Source of the DNA: Herminiimonas contaminans
Lineage (GTDB): Bacteria > Pseudomonadota > Gammaproteobacteria > Burkholderiales > Burkholderiaceae_D
Assembly (NCBI RefSeq): GCF_015645465.1
Contig: NZ_JADOEL010000001.1
Coordinates: forward strand, 434,001-498,000
Direction of reading: 5' to 3'
Length of the DNA stretch: 64,000 bases
Both the position numbers and the translations under genes were made by a program. Of the stretch, positions 17,715-26,931 are shown piece after piece. Every line of letters begins with the position of its first letter. Positions within the stretch are counted from its first letter, which is position 1. The notes beneath the pieces are model-generated. The model saw nothing but the letters and a program-made list of their open reading frames with translations. It was not told the origin of the DNA and did not search any database.

Positions 17715-18662
17715 TTACTTCACTTGCTGATTGAAGCTGGCATCAATGAACTTGCCGTAATCAGGCAACTGGCGGATTTGTTTCTTGTCCAGCATTTGCG
17801 AACCGTAGTACTTGGCACGCTTGATCCATTCATCATCGAGTTTCCAGGTCAGCTCGACGTTAGGCGCGGCCAGCTCTACGACCTTGGCTGGCAAGCCCAG
17901 CTTCTGTTCCGACATCTCGACGAAGGCGCCACGATTCGCCATTGCGTACTCGGTAGCCTGACGATGTATCTTCAGGAAGACCTTGATCAGTTCCTGTTTG
18001 TTTTTCAGGTTATCTGCGTGCGTGGTCATGACCATATTCACGGTGCCGGTCGGCGTCGAATACGGGTACTCAACTATCTTGCCGATGCCACGGCTGACGC
18101 TGATGGATGGACCAGGTTCTGCACCGACGAATGCATCGATATCATTGCGTTCCAGTGCGGAAGCCATCTCACTGAAAGAGACACGCACAGGCTTGATGTC
18201 CTTTACAGTCATGCCCTCTTGTTTCAGGCGATCGAGAATCACCACTTCCTGCGTCGAGCCAGGCAGGATGCCGACGCGCTGGCCTTTCAAATCCTTGATG
18301 GAAGCGATCTTGCTGTCAGCACGTGCCACCACTGCCATGCCGCGATTGCACTGCGCTGCGACGATCACGACCGGCTCACCTGCTGCTGCACCCAATGTCG
18401 CTGCTGCCAGGCCGTAGGTACCGAAATCAACTGATTTGGTCACGACTGCATTCTTGCCATCGGTTGGTGTTTCAAACGGGATCACTTCTATCTTGTAGCC
18501 CGGTGGTGTGAACTTATCGTAGAAGTAAGGCGTGATGCCATGCATCAGTTTAAGAGTGCCGACACGGATCACCTGATCCGCTGCCAGTGCTGATGTAGAC
18601 GCTGCGGCACAGACAAACGATGCTGCAATCAGGGAGGCAATAAATTTTCTGCGTGGGTGCAT
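17715..18662 (-). CDS. NitT/TauT-type ABC transporter substrate-binding protein
   Basis: 315 residues. A signal peptide spans 1-28 (MHPRRKFIASLIAASFVCAA, cleavage near ALA-AD). The mature part is an NMT1/SsuA-like periplasmic binding protein: IRVGTLKLMHGITPYFYDKF, VDFGTYGLAAATLGAAAGEPVVIVA, LKGQRVGILPGSTQEVVILDRL and NDIDAFVGAEPGPSISVSRG. The family carries sulfonates, nitrate, thiamine precursors and other small nitrogen compounds; the ligand here is not evident. It is first in its operon, with a CTTGTGTACAAG dyad 75 bp upstream. Confidence 0.9.
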   Translation of the reverse strand: MHPRRKFIASLIAASFVCAAASTSALAADQVIRVGTLKLMHGITPYFYDKFTPPGYKIEVIPFETPTDGKNAVVTKSVDFGTYGLAAATLGAAAGEPVVIVAAQCNRGMAVVARADSKIASIKDLKGQRVGILPGSTQEVVILDRLKQEGMTVKDIKPVRVSFSEMASALERNDIDAFVGAEPGPSISVSRGIGKIVEYPYSTPTGTVNMVMTTHADNLKNKQELIKVFLKIHRQATEYAMANRGAFVEMSEQKLGLPAKVVELAAPNVELTWKLDDEWIKRAKYYGSQMLDKKQIRQLPDYGKFIDASFNQQVK

Positions 18663-18967
18663 GGCTGATCCTTATTAAGTTGACGAGTAAGCGCGCATTC
18701 GGCCTGCCAACACCAGATCGGTAATTAGAATACCTTCTTGTGTACAAGCTTAACTACGTCATAGCAAGGTCTGTGCCACTACGATTTTTCGGCAAATAGT
18801 CGACAAATTGCTGACTGTGTTCAGAGGGAGATGAGGGATTGCGCCGGATGCAGGCGCAGGGGGTCGCCGTGGTGCGTGCTTGCACTGCTTGAGTGCATTA
18901 CTTTGCTAACAGATGCTTATCATGCCTCTGTCGTAGAATTTAAATCTGATTGCTACACACCTTAGAT
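18663..18967. other. 305-bp divergent intergenic region without a gene
   Basis: It lies between the binding-protein gene (minus) and a GNAT gene (plus). It holds the dyad at 18737-18748 and a small hairpin TGCGCC-GGATGCA-GGCGCA (18840-18858). I looked for guanidine (ykkC-type) riboswitch blocks, because these often precede such importers, and saw none. Confidence 0.6.
18737..18748. promoter_or_regulatory. Candidate GntR/FCD operator upstream of the ABC importer
   Basis: CTTGTGTACAAG has perfect 5-bp arms CTTGT/ACAAG. Centre-aligned with the site before atzF it agrees at 9 of 12 positions. It is placed 75 bp before the binding-protein start, in the promoter region. Confidence 0.5.
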
Positions 18968-19495
18968 ATGGAATTTTCTATCCGTCCCGCCTGTCTGCAA
19001 GATGCGGCGCTGTTACCCGTCATCGAAAAGTCGGCAGCCCAATTATTCAAAACAGCACCAGGTCTGGAATGGCTTGCTGACAGTGACACTTTGTCCGAGC
19101 CCGTACTTATATGCCTTATCTCGCTAGGGACTGTCTGGGTTGCACAGACTGATGCCGGACAAGTCATAGGTTTTATCTGCACAGAGGAGTTCGATGATGA
19201 ACTGCATATTTGGGAGCTTTCCGTTCACGCAGACTTTCAGCGCATGGGCATAGGTAAACGATTGGTGCAGGAGCCATACAAACATGCATCGGATCGTGGT
19301 TTGTCTGCACTCACCTTAACGACCTTCAGCGATGTTAGTTGGAATGCCCCCTGGTATGCACAACTCGGATTTCAGATTGTGTCTGCGTCGGTAGAACAAC
19401 GCTTAAGGCAATTGCTTGATGCAGAGGTGAAGTATGGTTTGCCAGCAAGCAGGCGAATTGCTATGCGACTATCGATCGCAACGGCCATCAAATAG
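18968..19495 (+). CDS. GNAT-family N-acetyltransferase
   Basis: 175 residues from ATG 18968; the frame could open six codons earlier at TTG, but ATG is preferred. The acetyl-CoA-binding motif A appears as LSVHADFQRMGIGKRLVQE (V-x-x-x-x-Q/R-x-x-G-x-G/A), followed by GLSALTLTTFSDVSWNAPWYAQLGF, the usual motif B with NAPWY. The acceptor is unknown. Neighbours are an unrelated ABC operon (divergent) and an AraC gene (convergent), so it is probably a single-gene unit. Confidence 0.83.
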   Translation: MEFSIRPACLQDAALLPVIEKSAAQLFKTAPGLEWLADSDTLSEPVLICLISLGTVWVAQTDAGQVIGFICTEEFDDELHIWELSVHADFQRMGIGKRLVQEPYKHASDRGLSALTLTTFSDVSWNAPWYAQLGFQIVSASVEQRLRQLLDAEVKYGLPASRRIAMRLSIATAIK

Positions 19496-19536
19496 CAGAG
19501 AGCTTTATCTAGCACTCGTTCAAAGTTGAAAACAAT

Positions 19537-20469
19537 TCATGAAACAGCATCCACCTTGTCGGCCACCGCCGCAAGGAGGCGCGATTTGGAATATTGACCA
19601 GGCGGCATACCGGTGTGACGAGTGAAAGCAACGGTAAAAGTACTTGATGAACTGTAGCCGACCAACGCCGCCACTTCTGCAATGCTCTTTTTCTGCTCAA
19701 GAAAATTTCTGGCCAATGCCATCCGCCACGACAGCAGATAATCCATCGGCGTGACACCCAGAGCCGTGCTGAATCTCTCAAAGAAAGTGGAACGCGACAG
19801 CGCCGATGCTTTCGCCAGCAGTGCAACAGTCCACGGCTGCTCCGGATTTTCATGGATGCACCGTATGGCATTCGCCAGACGAATATCGGCGAGTCCACGC
19901 AACAGGCCGGGTGAAGTCCCCGCATTGTTGGACGAACGTAAAGCCTCTATCAGCAACACTTCAAGCAGGCGCTCAAGTACCACTTCCCGTGCGGGTCGCT
20001 GTGAGCGCGACTCATCTATGACCAACTGAACCAGCGCCGACAGGCGGAGGTCGCCACGAATATGAACCAGCTTCGGCAGCAGCGTCAAAAGCAAGGCAGA
20101 ATCTGGCGAAGTCAAATGACAGAAACCGACCAGCGTTCTCACATCGGCATCGACTGATAGCAAACCATTGCGATGCTCGCCGTTTTCCAGCAATGCAGGT
20201 TCCGTTTGCCATTCGTGATCGGCAGGCACGTCGAAACTCGATACCGAGAATTTCGACATCGAAGGAATCAGCAGGAAATCGCCTGCTTCAACTATCAATG
20301 GCGACTCGTCAACCATGTAGCGCATCCTCCCTTCCAGGACGACGCAACAGAACAAGGGCGCATCATCGAATTCACCGCGTACACCCCAGCGCCCGGCACC
20401 GGTCACAATTTTTGAATACGCCATCTTGGGCTGAAGAAGGGTGACAACCGAGGTCAAAGGATCAACCAT
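19537..20469 (-). CDS. AraC-family regulator with N-terminal cupin domain
   Basis: 310 residues from ATG 20469 (a TTG five codons upstream is in frame). The cupin-type ligand domain covers about 15-185 (GRWGVRGEFDDAPLFCCVVLEG, then IVEAGDFLLIPS), and the AraC DNA-binding domain about 205-300 shows WTVALLAKASALSRSTFFERF and KSIAEVAALVGYSSSSTFTVAF plus HTGMPPGQY. It is divergent from the SDR gene over a 95-bp gap, the standard layout for an AraC activator and its single target. Confidence 0.88.
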   Translation of the reverse strand: MVDPLTSVVTLLQPKMAYSKIVTGAGRWGVRGEFDDAPLFCCVVLEGRMRYMVDESPLIVEAGDFLLIPSMSKFSVSSFDVPADHEWQTEPALLENGEHRNGLLSVDADVRTLVGFCHLTSPDSALLLTLLPKLVHIRGDLRLSALVQLVIDESRSQRPAREVVLERLLEVLLIEALRSSNNAGTSPGLLRGLADIRLANAIRCIHENPEQPWTVALLAKASALSRSTFFERFSTALGVTPMDYLLSWRMALARNFLEQKKSIAEVAALVGYSSSSTFTVAFTRHTGMPPGQYSKSRLLAAVADKVDAVS

Positions 20470-20564
20470 TTCGGACTCTCGCAAACAAATTTAAGACTTT
20501 CTATTGTAGATGGTTTGCCGCATCACGACTATCGTTGAGCCTCCCTATTGATGAGAGGACGCAC

Positions 20565-21311
20565 ATGAAAACCGTTTTAATCACTGGCTGTTCATCCGGA
20601 TTCGGTCTTGAAATCGCCAAATATTTCCTGGAACGCAACTGGAATGTCATCGCCACCATGCGTACACCACGCGCTGATGTTTTGCCGCAATCCGAGCACT
20701 TACGCATCCTGCAACTAGACGTGACAGATGCCGCGAGCATACGTCGTGCAGTCGAGGAAGCCGGCCCCGTGGATGTCCTGGTAAACAATGCCGGTGTCGG
20801 CATGCTGGGACCATTCGAAAGCACGAGCATGGATGCGGTACGCGATGTGTTTGAGACAAATACGTTTGGCACTATGGCCATGACGCAAGCCCTGCTCCCG
20901 CAGTTTCGCGCACGCAAATCCGGTGTCATCGTCAACGTGGCATCGTCTGTGACGTTGACGATGACACCTTTGCTACCGGTCTACACGGCCAGCAAGGCAG
21001 CGATAGTCGCATTCACCGCATCGCTGGCACTGGAGCTGCAGGAATTCAATATCAGGGTGGGTACGGTATTGCCCGGCATGGCACCGGAAACCGCATTTGC
21101 CAGCAATGCTCATGCACGGGTCGCGCAGACATTTCCTGATGACTATGCAGCCACCATGAATGCAGTGCTGTCGGGATTCCAGAACTACCAGGGTGCAGTA
21201 ACGCATGCGATCGATGTCGCCAAAGTGGTCTGGCAAGTGACGCAAGACAATACGACTGCATTCCGTGTTCCTGCTGGCGCCGATGCCGTTGAATGGTTCG
21301 AGCAGAGTTGA
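20565..21311 (+). CDS. Short-chain dehydrogenase/reductase
   Basis: 248 residues from ATG 20565, which follows GAGAGGA at good spacing; an upstream in-frame ATG lacks one. Classical SDR features: cofactor motif TGCSSGFGLEIA (7-18), NNAGVG (75-80), catalytic Ser near 128 (NVASSV), Y140 and K144 in YTASK. R33 after the second strand (TMRTP) suggests NADP(H). Substrate unknown. It probably responds to the divergent AraC regulator and is closed by a terminator shared with the thiolase gene. Confidence 0.88.
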   Translation: MKTVLITGCSSGFGLEIAKYFLERNWNVIATMRTPRADVLPQSEHLRILQLDVTDAASIRRAVEEAGPVDVLVNNAGVGMLGPFESTSMDAVRDVFETNTFGTMAMTQALLPQFRARKSGVIVNVASSVTLTMTPLLPVYTASKAAIVAFTASLALELQEFNIRVGTVLPGMAPETAFASNAHARVAQTFPDDYAATMNAVLSGFQNYQGAVTHAIDVAKVVWQVTQDNTTAFRVPAGADAVEWFEQS

Positions 21312-21343
21312 TCGCGGACGGAATGAACAAGGCCATCGGGCAG

Positions 21344-21378
21344 AAAAAAAGCACAGGGTATAAATCCTGTGCTTTTTT
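21344..21378. terminator. Bidirectional terminator between SDR and thiolase genes
   Basis: The stem AAAGCACAGG / CCTGTGCTTT with an eight-base loop has A-rich and T-rich flanks on both sides, so it can end the SDR transcript (plus) and the beta-oxidation operon (minus). Confidence 0.88.
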
Positions 21379-21394
21379 ATGAGGCGGTGTTGCC

Positions 21395-22591
21395 TTACAT
21401 TTTCTCAAAAATCCCCGCAGCCCCCATACCCGTACCCACGCACATCGTCACCATCCCATACTTCAGATTCTTGCGACGCAGTGCATGCACCACGGTCGCC
21501 GAGCGAATCGCACCAGTCGCGCCCAATGGATGGCCCAGCGCAATCGCGCCGCCCATAGGATTGACCTTGGCCGGATCAAGGCCCAGATCCTGAATAACAG
21601 CCAAGGCTTGCGCGGCAAAGGCTTCATTCAGCTCTATCCAGTCCATCTGATCCTGCTTCAGGCCTGCAGCACGCAAGGCGGCCGGAATCGCTTCCTTCGG
21701 ACCTATGCCCATGATTTCCGGTGGTACGCCGCGCACGGCGAAGGAGACGAAGCGTGCCAGCGGTGTCAGGTTGAATTGCTTGAGGATTTTTTCGCTGACC
21801 AGGATGAGCGCCCCTGCACCATCCGAAGTTTGCGAGCTGTTGCCTGCAGTGACTGACCCTTTAGGCGAAAACACTGGGCGCAGTTTGGCGAGTGCTTCGA
21901 GGTTGGTGTCGGCACGTGCGCCTTCATCCATGTTCACGATGCGGGTGCTGACATCAATTTGGCCAGTCGACAGATTCGGGAAGCGCTCGACGATTTCCAC
22001 CGCCGTCATTTCATTATTAAATTCGCCGCTTTGCTGCGCCGCTAATGCTTTCAGGTGTGAATTCAGTGCGAATTGATCTTGTGCTTCGCGGCTGACTTTC
22101 CATTGCGTCGCGACTTTCTCTGCGGTCAGGCCCATGCCGTAGGCCATGCCTATATTTTCTTCCTTGAAGATGCCCATGTTCATCGACGGATGGTGGCCCA
22201 TCATAGGTACCATGGACATGGACTCGGCACCGGCAGCGATCATGACATCAGCCTCGCCCACACGGATGCGGTCCGCTGCCATGGCAATTGCGGTCAGGCC
22301 GGATGCGCAGTAGCGATTCACTGTGACACCGCCCACGGTCTTCGGCAGACCTGCCAGCAGCACGCCCATGCGCGCCATGTTCAAACCCTGCTCCGCTTCC
22401 GGGAAAGAACAGCCGACGATGGCATCCTCAATCAGGTTCGGATCCAGCGATGGCACTTGCGCCAAAGCTGATTGCAAGGCATGCACCAGCAAATCATCCG
22501 GCCGCGTATTCTTGAACATCCCGCGTGGCGCCTTACCGATAGGCGTACGTGTCGCGGCAACGATGTAGGCATCTTGAAGTTGTTTGCTCAT
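21395..22591 (-). CDS. Acetyl-CoA C-acyltransferase (3-ketoacyl-CoA thiolase)
   Basis: 398 residues. Thiolase catalytic residues are present: acyl-accepting C95 (NRYCASGL), H354 (LGHPLGATG) and C384 (CVGTGMG). It performs the last step of fatty-acid beta-oxidation, cleaving 3-ketoacyl-CoA to acetyl-CoA and a shortened acyl-CoA. It starts 13 bp after the FadB-like gene and is the last gene of a three-gene operon. Degradative FadA/FadI type is more likely than a biosynthetic PhaA because of the company it keeps. Confidence 0.92.
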   Translation of the reverse strand: MSKQLQDAYIVAATRTPIGKAPRGMFKNTRPDDLLVHALQSALAQVPSLDPNLIEDAIVGCSFPEAEQGLNMARMGVLLAGLPKTVGGVTVNRYCASGLTAIAMAADRIRVGEADVMIAAGAESMSMVPMMGHHPSMNMGIFKEENIGMAYGMGLTAEKVATQWKVSREAQDQFALNSHLKALAAQQSGEFNNEMTAVEIVERFPNLSTGQIDVSTRIVNMDEGARADTNLEALAKLRPVFSPKGSVTAGNSSQTSDGAGALILVSEKILKQFNLTPLARFVSFAVRGVPPEIMGIGPKEAIPAALRAAGLKQDQMDWIELNEAFAAQALAVIQDLGLDPAKVNPMGGAIALGHPLGATGAIRSATVVHALRRKNLKYGMVTMCVGTGMGAAGIFEKM

Positions 22592-22604
22592 CTTATGCTC
22601 CTGA

Positions 22605-24992
22605 TCAGTTGCGCACTGGTTTACCGGTCTGCATCATGCCCATGATGCGTTCCTGGGTTTTAGGGTTGTTCAGCAATTCCATGAAGGCCTTGCGCTCGTG
22701 ATCCAGCAGCCATTGCTCATCGACCAGGCTGCCCTGCTCGATGTCACCGCCGCTGACGACTTCCGCAATCATCATGCCGAGCTTGTAATCATGTGCCGAG
22801 ATGAAACCACCATCACGCATATTGAGGAGCTGCGCACCTATCGTCGCCAGGCCGTATTTACCGGTCAAAGGCACCAGTGCTTTACGTGGTGCACGATAGC
22901 CTGCGTCGAACATGGCGCGTGCCTGTGTCTTCGCGATGTGCAGCAACTCATAGGCATTAAAGACGATGATGTCATCACTCTTCAGGTAACCCATGGTTTG
23001 CGCTTCCAGTGCGGAACGCGAGACCGCAGCCGTGGCTGCGTTCATGTAGTAGTTTTTGAGGAATTGCAGGATGTCGTTACCGCGCGCATCGCTGGCCGCG
23101 CGAGCAGCCGCTTCTTTCAAACCACCACCGGCAGGAATGAGGCCGACGCCGACTTCAACCAGACCGATGTAGGACTCGATCGAAGCAACACGCTTGGCGG
23201 CATGCAGGAGCAATTCGCAGCCACCGCCCAGCGCCAGTCCGGCGACCGCGGCAACCACCGGCACATTCGCATATTTCAATGCCTGGTGCGCCTGCTGCAA
23301 TTTGACGACTTCGGGCTCTATCGCTTTCACACCGCCAGACATGAAGAGCGGCAGCATCGATTGCAAATCAGCACCCGCCGAGAACGCGCCACCTTCGGCG
23401 GCATCCGCGTGCCAGATGACCAGGCCTTTGTAGTTCTGCTCTGCTTCTTCTATCGCGCGCTTGATGCCTGCAGTGACGCCGGCACCGATGACGTGCATTT
23501 TTGTTTTGAAGGACAGGATGAGGACTTCATCATCCTGATGCCAGATGCGTACAGACTCATCTTCAAATACGGTGGCACCTGCTGTCTGACCATTCGCACC
23601 ATTGTCACCAACCAGCGCAGCGCGGAAGGCCTGGCGTTGATAGACAGGAAGATGGGAGCGCGGAATGTTTTTCTTTTGCTTGGGCGACCATGAACCATCC
23701 GCCGCATGCACGCCATTGCGTCCGTCGAATACCCATGCCGGCAACGGCGCATTGCTGAGTGCCTTGCCTGCATCTATGTCTTCCTTGACCCAGGTCGCGA
23801 TCTGTTGCCAGCCTGCGGCTTGCCAGGTTTCGAACGGGCCATTATTCCAGCCGAAGCCCCAGCGCAAGGCGAAGTCTATGTCGCGTGCGTTATCGGCGAT
23901 GGATTCCAGATGCACGGCAATGTAGTGGAAGGCATCGCGGAAGATGGCCCACAGGAATTGCGCTTGTGGATTGGTGGAGTCGTGCAGCGCTTTCATGCGC
24001 TTGGCCGGATCTTTTTCTTTCAGGATGCGGCCGATCAAGTCATCTGCCTTGCCGCCACCGGCGACGTAATCTGCTTTGGCCGGATCGATGCGCAGGATAT
24101 CCTTGCCGACTTTTTTATAAAACCCGGCACCGGCTTTTTGTCCGAGTGCGCCGCCACCTATCAGCTTGGTGAGGATGTCCGGCGTTTTATATACCGGGAA
24201 GAAAGGATCGTCCTGCAAAGTGTTTTGCATGGTGGTGATCACATGCGCCATGGTGTCGAGACCGACCACATCGGCAGTGCGGAAGGTGCCTGATTTGGCA
24301 CGTCCCAGCTTGCTACCGGTCAGGTCATCCACCACGTCCACGGTGAGGCCGAATTTTTCAGCTTCATGCATGGTAGCCAGCATGCCAAAGATACCGACGC
24401 GATTGGCAATGAAGTTAGGCGTATCGTAGGCACGCACCACACCCTTGCCCAGGGTCGAAGTGAGGAAGCCTTCCAACTGATCAAGGATTTCCGCTTTGGT
24501 CGCGGCGGTCGGTATCAATTCCACCAGATGCATATAACGCGGCGGGTTGAAGAAGTGCACACCGCAGAAACGGGCTTTCAAATCCGCTGCAAATCCTTCG
24601 GACAATGCGGTGATGGAGAGGCCGGAAGTATTCGATGCAAAGATGGTGTTGGCTGCGATGTGCGGCGCAACCTTTTTATACAGGTCATGCTTCCAGTCCA
24701 TGCGCTCGGCGATCGCTTCGATGATGAGGTCGCAATCCTTGAGCTTTTCCAGGTCATCTTCGTAGTTCGCCACTTCGATCAAAGGCGCGTAATCAACGTT
24801 CGCCAAAGGTGCCGGACTGAGTTTTTTAAGGTTCTCGACCGCGCGCAAGACGATGCCGTTTTTTGGGCCTTCCTTGGCTGGCAGGTCGAACAATATGACC
24901 GGCACTTTGGCATTCACGCAATGCGCGGCAATTTGCGCGCCCATCACGCCCGCGCCTAATACGGCGACTTTCCTGACGATGAAATTTGACAT
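22605..24992 (-). CDS. 3-hydroxyacyl-CoA dehydrogenase / enoyl-CoA hydratase bifunctional protein (FadB-like, dehydrogenase first)
   Basis: 795 residues from ATG 24992 (AGGTTTAGGC precedes; another ATG five codons upstream is in frame). Residues 1-190 form the NAD-binding domain (VAVLGAGVMGAQIAAHCVNA), followed by the 3HCDH C-terminal domain (about 190-300, FIANRVGIFGMLATMHEAE, GLDTMAHV) and a second partial copy. The enoyl-CoA hydratase/isomerase domain follows at about 490-690 (AGADLQSMLPLFMSGG, VAGLALGGGCELLLHAA, GLIPAGGGLKE). The order is the reverse of E. coli FadB and resembles FadN-type proteins common in Burkholderiales. It carries out the hydration and oxidation steps of beta-oxidation and works with the thiolase and acyl-CoA dehydrogenase of the operon. 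Confidence 0.92.
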   Translation of the reverse strand: MSNFIVRKVAVLGAGVMGAQIAAHCVNAKVPVILFDLPAKEGPKNGIVLRAVENLKKLSPAPLANVDYAPLIEVANYEDDLEKLKDCDLIIEAIAERMDWKHDLYKKVAPHIAANTIFASNTSGLSITALSEGFAADLKARFCGVHFFNPPRYMHLVELIPTAATKAEILDQLEGFLTSTLGKGVVRAYDTPNFIANRVGIFGMLATMHEAEKFGLTVDVVDDLTGSKLGRAKSGTFRTADVVGLDTMAHVITTMQNTLQDDPFFPVYKTPDILTKLIGGGALGQKAGAGFYKKVGKDILRIDPAKADYVAGGGKADDLIGRILKEKDPAKRMKALHDSTNPQAQFLWAIFRDAFHYIAVHLESIADNARDIDFALRWGFGWNNGPFETWQAAGWQQIATWVKEDIDAGKALSNAPLPAWVFDGRNGVHAADGSWSPKQKKNIPRSHLPVYQRQAFRAALVGDNGANGQTAGATVFEDESVRIWHQDDEVLILSFKTKMHVIGAGVTAGIKRAIEEAEQNYKGLVIWHADAAEGGAFSAGADLQSMLPLFMSGGVKAIEPEVVKLQQAHQALKYANVPVVAAVAGLALGGGCELLLHAAKRVASIESYIGLVEVGVGLIPAGGGLKEAAARAASDARGNDILQFLKNYYMNAATAAVSRSALEAQTMGYLKSDDIIVFNAYELLHIAKTQARAMFDAGYRAPRKALVPLTGKYGLATIGAQLLNMRDGGFISAHDYKLGMMIAEVVSGGDIEQGSLVDEQWLLDHERKAFMELLNNPKTQERIMGMMQTGKPVRN

Positions 24993-25050
24993 GCCTAAAC
25001 CTCTCAATGAGTAATGCGTATTTTTCTATCGTAACGAGCTGGCCTGAAGT

Positions 25051-26841
25051 TCAAAACAATTCGGCATCCAGTGCCATCAGACTGGCCGAACCGGCGCGTG
25101 CCTGGCGTATCAGCATCGCGGTTTCCGGCAACAGGCGTGCAAAGTAGAAGCGCGCGGTCGCCAGCTTGGATTTATAGAATGGATCGCTGTCATCCTGTTT
25201 GGCCAATGCGATCTTTGCCATTTGCGCAAAGAAGTAGGCATAGACCAAATGACCGGCCACGCGCAGATAAGGTACAGCAGCCGCGCCGACCTCATCCGGA
25301 TTCTGGAAAGCTTTCATACCGATTTCCATCGTCAACTTGGTGACCTTGTCTGCGAGGTCAGCCAATGGTGTGATGAATTCCGACATCGCTTCATCGGTGC
25401 CGTTTTCTTCGATGAAGGCTTGTATCTTGGCGCCGAATTTACGCAGCTTGGCACCGTTATCCAGCAGGATTTTACGGCCCAGCAAGTCCAGCGACTGGAT
25501 GGTGTTGGTGCCTTCATAAATCATATTGATGCGCGAGTCGCGCACGTATTGCTCCATGCCCCATTCGGAGATGAAGCCGTGACCACCATAGACTTGCATC
25601 GCTTCCGAAGTCGAGATCCAGCCATTGTCGGTGAGGAAGGCTTTGATGATAGGTGTCAACAATGCGACTTCATCCACCGCTTCGGCGCGCACTGCCTCAT
25701 CCGGATGATTCAATTCCTTGTCGATTTGCAGCGCAACGTAGGAGCTGAACGCACGACCACCTTCGGCATAGGCCTTGGCCGTCAGCAGCATACGACGTAC
25801 GTCGGGATGCACGATGATGGGATCAGCCGGTTTGTCGGTTGCCTTGGGACCGGACAGGCTGCGCATTTGCAGGCGGTCTTTTGCGTAGACCAGGGCATTC
25901 TGATACGCCACTTCGGTCAGGCCCAGCGATTGCATGCCGACGCCGAGACGTGCTGCATTCATCATCACGAACATCGCGTTCAAGCCTTTGTTCGGTTCGC
26001 CTATCAGCCAGCCGGTAGCGCCATCGATATTCATCTGGCAGGTCGCATTGCCGTGTATGCCCATTTTCTCTTCCAGTGCACCGCAGAAGATAGGATTGCG
26101 TACGCCCAGCTTGCCATCGGCATCCGGCAGGAATTTAGGCACGATGAACAGCGAGATACCTTTGGTACCCTCCGGTGCATCCGGCAAGCGAGCCAGCACC
26201 AGATGCAGGATGTTGGCAGCCATATCGTGCTCGCCAGCGGAAATGAAGATTTTGCTGCCGGTGATTTTGTACGAGCCGTCTGCCTGTGGCTCGGCTTTCG
26301 AGCGCAACAGCCCGAGATCGGTACCGCACTGCGCTTCAGTCAAACACATGGTTCCGGTCCACTCTCCGGACACCAGCTTCGGCAGGTACAGCGCTTTTTG
26401 CTGTTCGGTACCATGCGCATACAGGCACTCGTAAGCACCGTGCGACAAACCCGGATACATGGTCCAGGCCTGGTTCGACGAATTCAGCATTTCATAAAAA
26501 GAGTTTTGCAACACCATAGGCAAACCCTGGCCGCCGTATTCCGGATCGCAGGTCAGCGATGGCCAGCCCGCTGCCACGTATTGCTCGTAGGCGGCCTTGA
26601 AACCTTTGGGTGGGGTGACTTCGTGTGTGGTGCTGTCCAGTTTGCAACCTTCACGGTCGCCGCTATGGTTCAGCGGGAACAGGACTTCAGAGGTGAATTT
26701 GCCGCCTTCTTCCAGCACCTGGTTGATGATGTCGGCGTCGATCTCAGCATGCTTGGGTAAAACCTTCAATTCATCTGCAACATGTAGTAATTCGTGCAGT
26801 ACAAATTGCATATCGCGTAACGGTGCAATGTATTGACCCAT
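25051..26841 (-). CDS. Acyl-CoA dehydrogenase
   Basis: 596 residues, the long acyl-CoA dehydrogenase class with extra N- and C-terminal domains. Recognisable parts: FAD/substrate blocks MCLTEAQCGTDLGLLRSKAE and KITGSKIFISAGEHDM, the central RLGVGMQSLGLTEVAYQNAL, and the C-terminal QVYGGHGFISEWGMEQYVRD with RINMIYEGTNTIQSLDLLGRK, which holds the catalytic-glutamate (YEGT) region. It introduces the double bond in acyl-CoA. First gene of the beta-oxidation operon; a dyad at 26881-26897 lies 40 bp before its start. Confidence 0.92.
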   Translation of the reverse strand: MGQYIAPLRDMQFVLHELLHVADELKVLPKHAEIDADIINQVLEEGGKFTSEVLFPLNHSGDREGCKLDSTTHEVTPPKGFKAAYEQYVAAGWPSLTCDPEYGGQGLPMVLQNSFYEMLNSSNQAWTMYPGLSHGAYECLYAHGTEQQKALYLPKLVSGEWTGTMCLTEAQCGTDLGLLRSKAEPQADGSYKITGSKIFISAGEHDMAANILHLVLARLPDAPEGTKGISLFIVPKFLPDADGKLGVRNPIFCGALEEKMGIHGNATCQMNIDGATGWLIGEPNKGLNAMFVMMNAARLGVGMQSLGLTEVAYQNALVYAKDRLQMRSLSGPKATDKPADPIIVHPDVRRMLLTAKAYAEGGRAFSSYVALQIDKELNHPDEAVRAEAVDEVALLTPIIKAFLTDNGWISTSEAMQVYGGHGFISEWGMEQYVRDSRINMIYEGTNTIQSLDLLGRKILLDNGAKLRKFGAKIQAFIEENGTDEAMSEFITPLADLADKVTKLTMEIGMKAFQNPDEVGAAAVPYLRVAGHLVYAYFFAQMAKIALAKQDDSDPFYKSKLATARFYFARLLPETAMLIRQARAGSASLMALDAELF

Positions 26842-26880
26842 AAACGTCTCCTCGCGGCTGATTTACTGATTTATTAAATT

Positions 26881-26897
26881 GCTAGTTGAATACTAGC
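26881..26897. promoter_or_regulatory. Dyad in the beta-oxidation operon promoter region
   Basis: GCTAGT-TGAAT-ACTAGC, perfect 6-bp arms with a five-base centre, 40 bp upstream of the acyl-CoA dehydrogenase start. It is placed as a repressor operator would be. It does not match PsrA-type or E. coli FadR sites that I know. Confidence 0.35.
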
Positions 26898-26931
26898 GCA
26901 TGACAGCGACTTTGACGCGCTGCACACTATC

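Noticed and set aside
18663-18950. Possible guanidine riboswitch before the NitT/TauT importer
   Set aside because: The conserved ykkC blocks were looked for on the minus strand and were not present.
25222-26760. 512-residue open frame opposite the acyl-CoA dehydrogenase
   Set aside because: Antisense shadow of a conserved gene with no recognisable domain.
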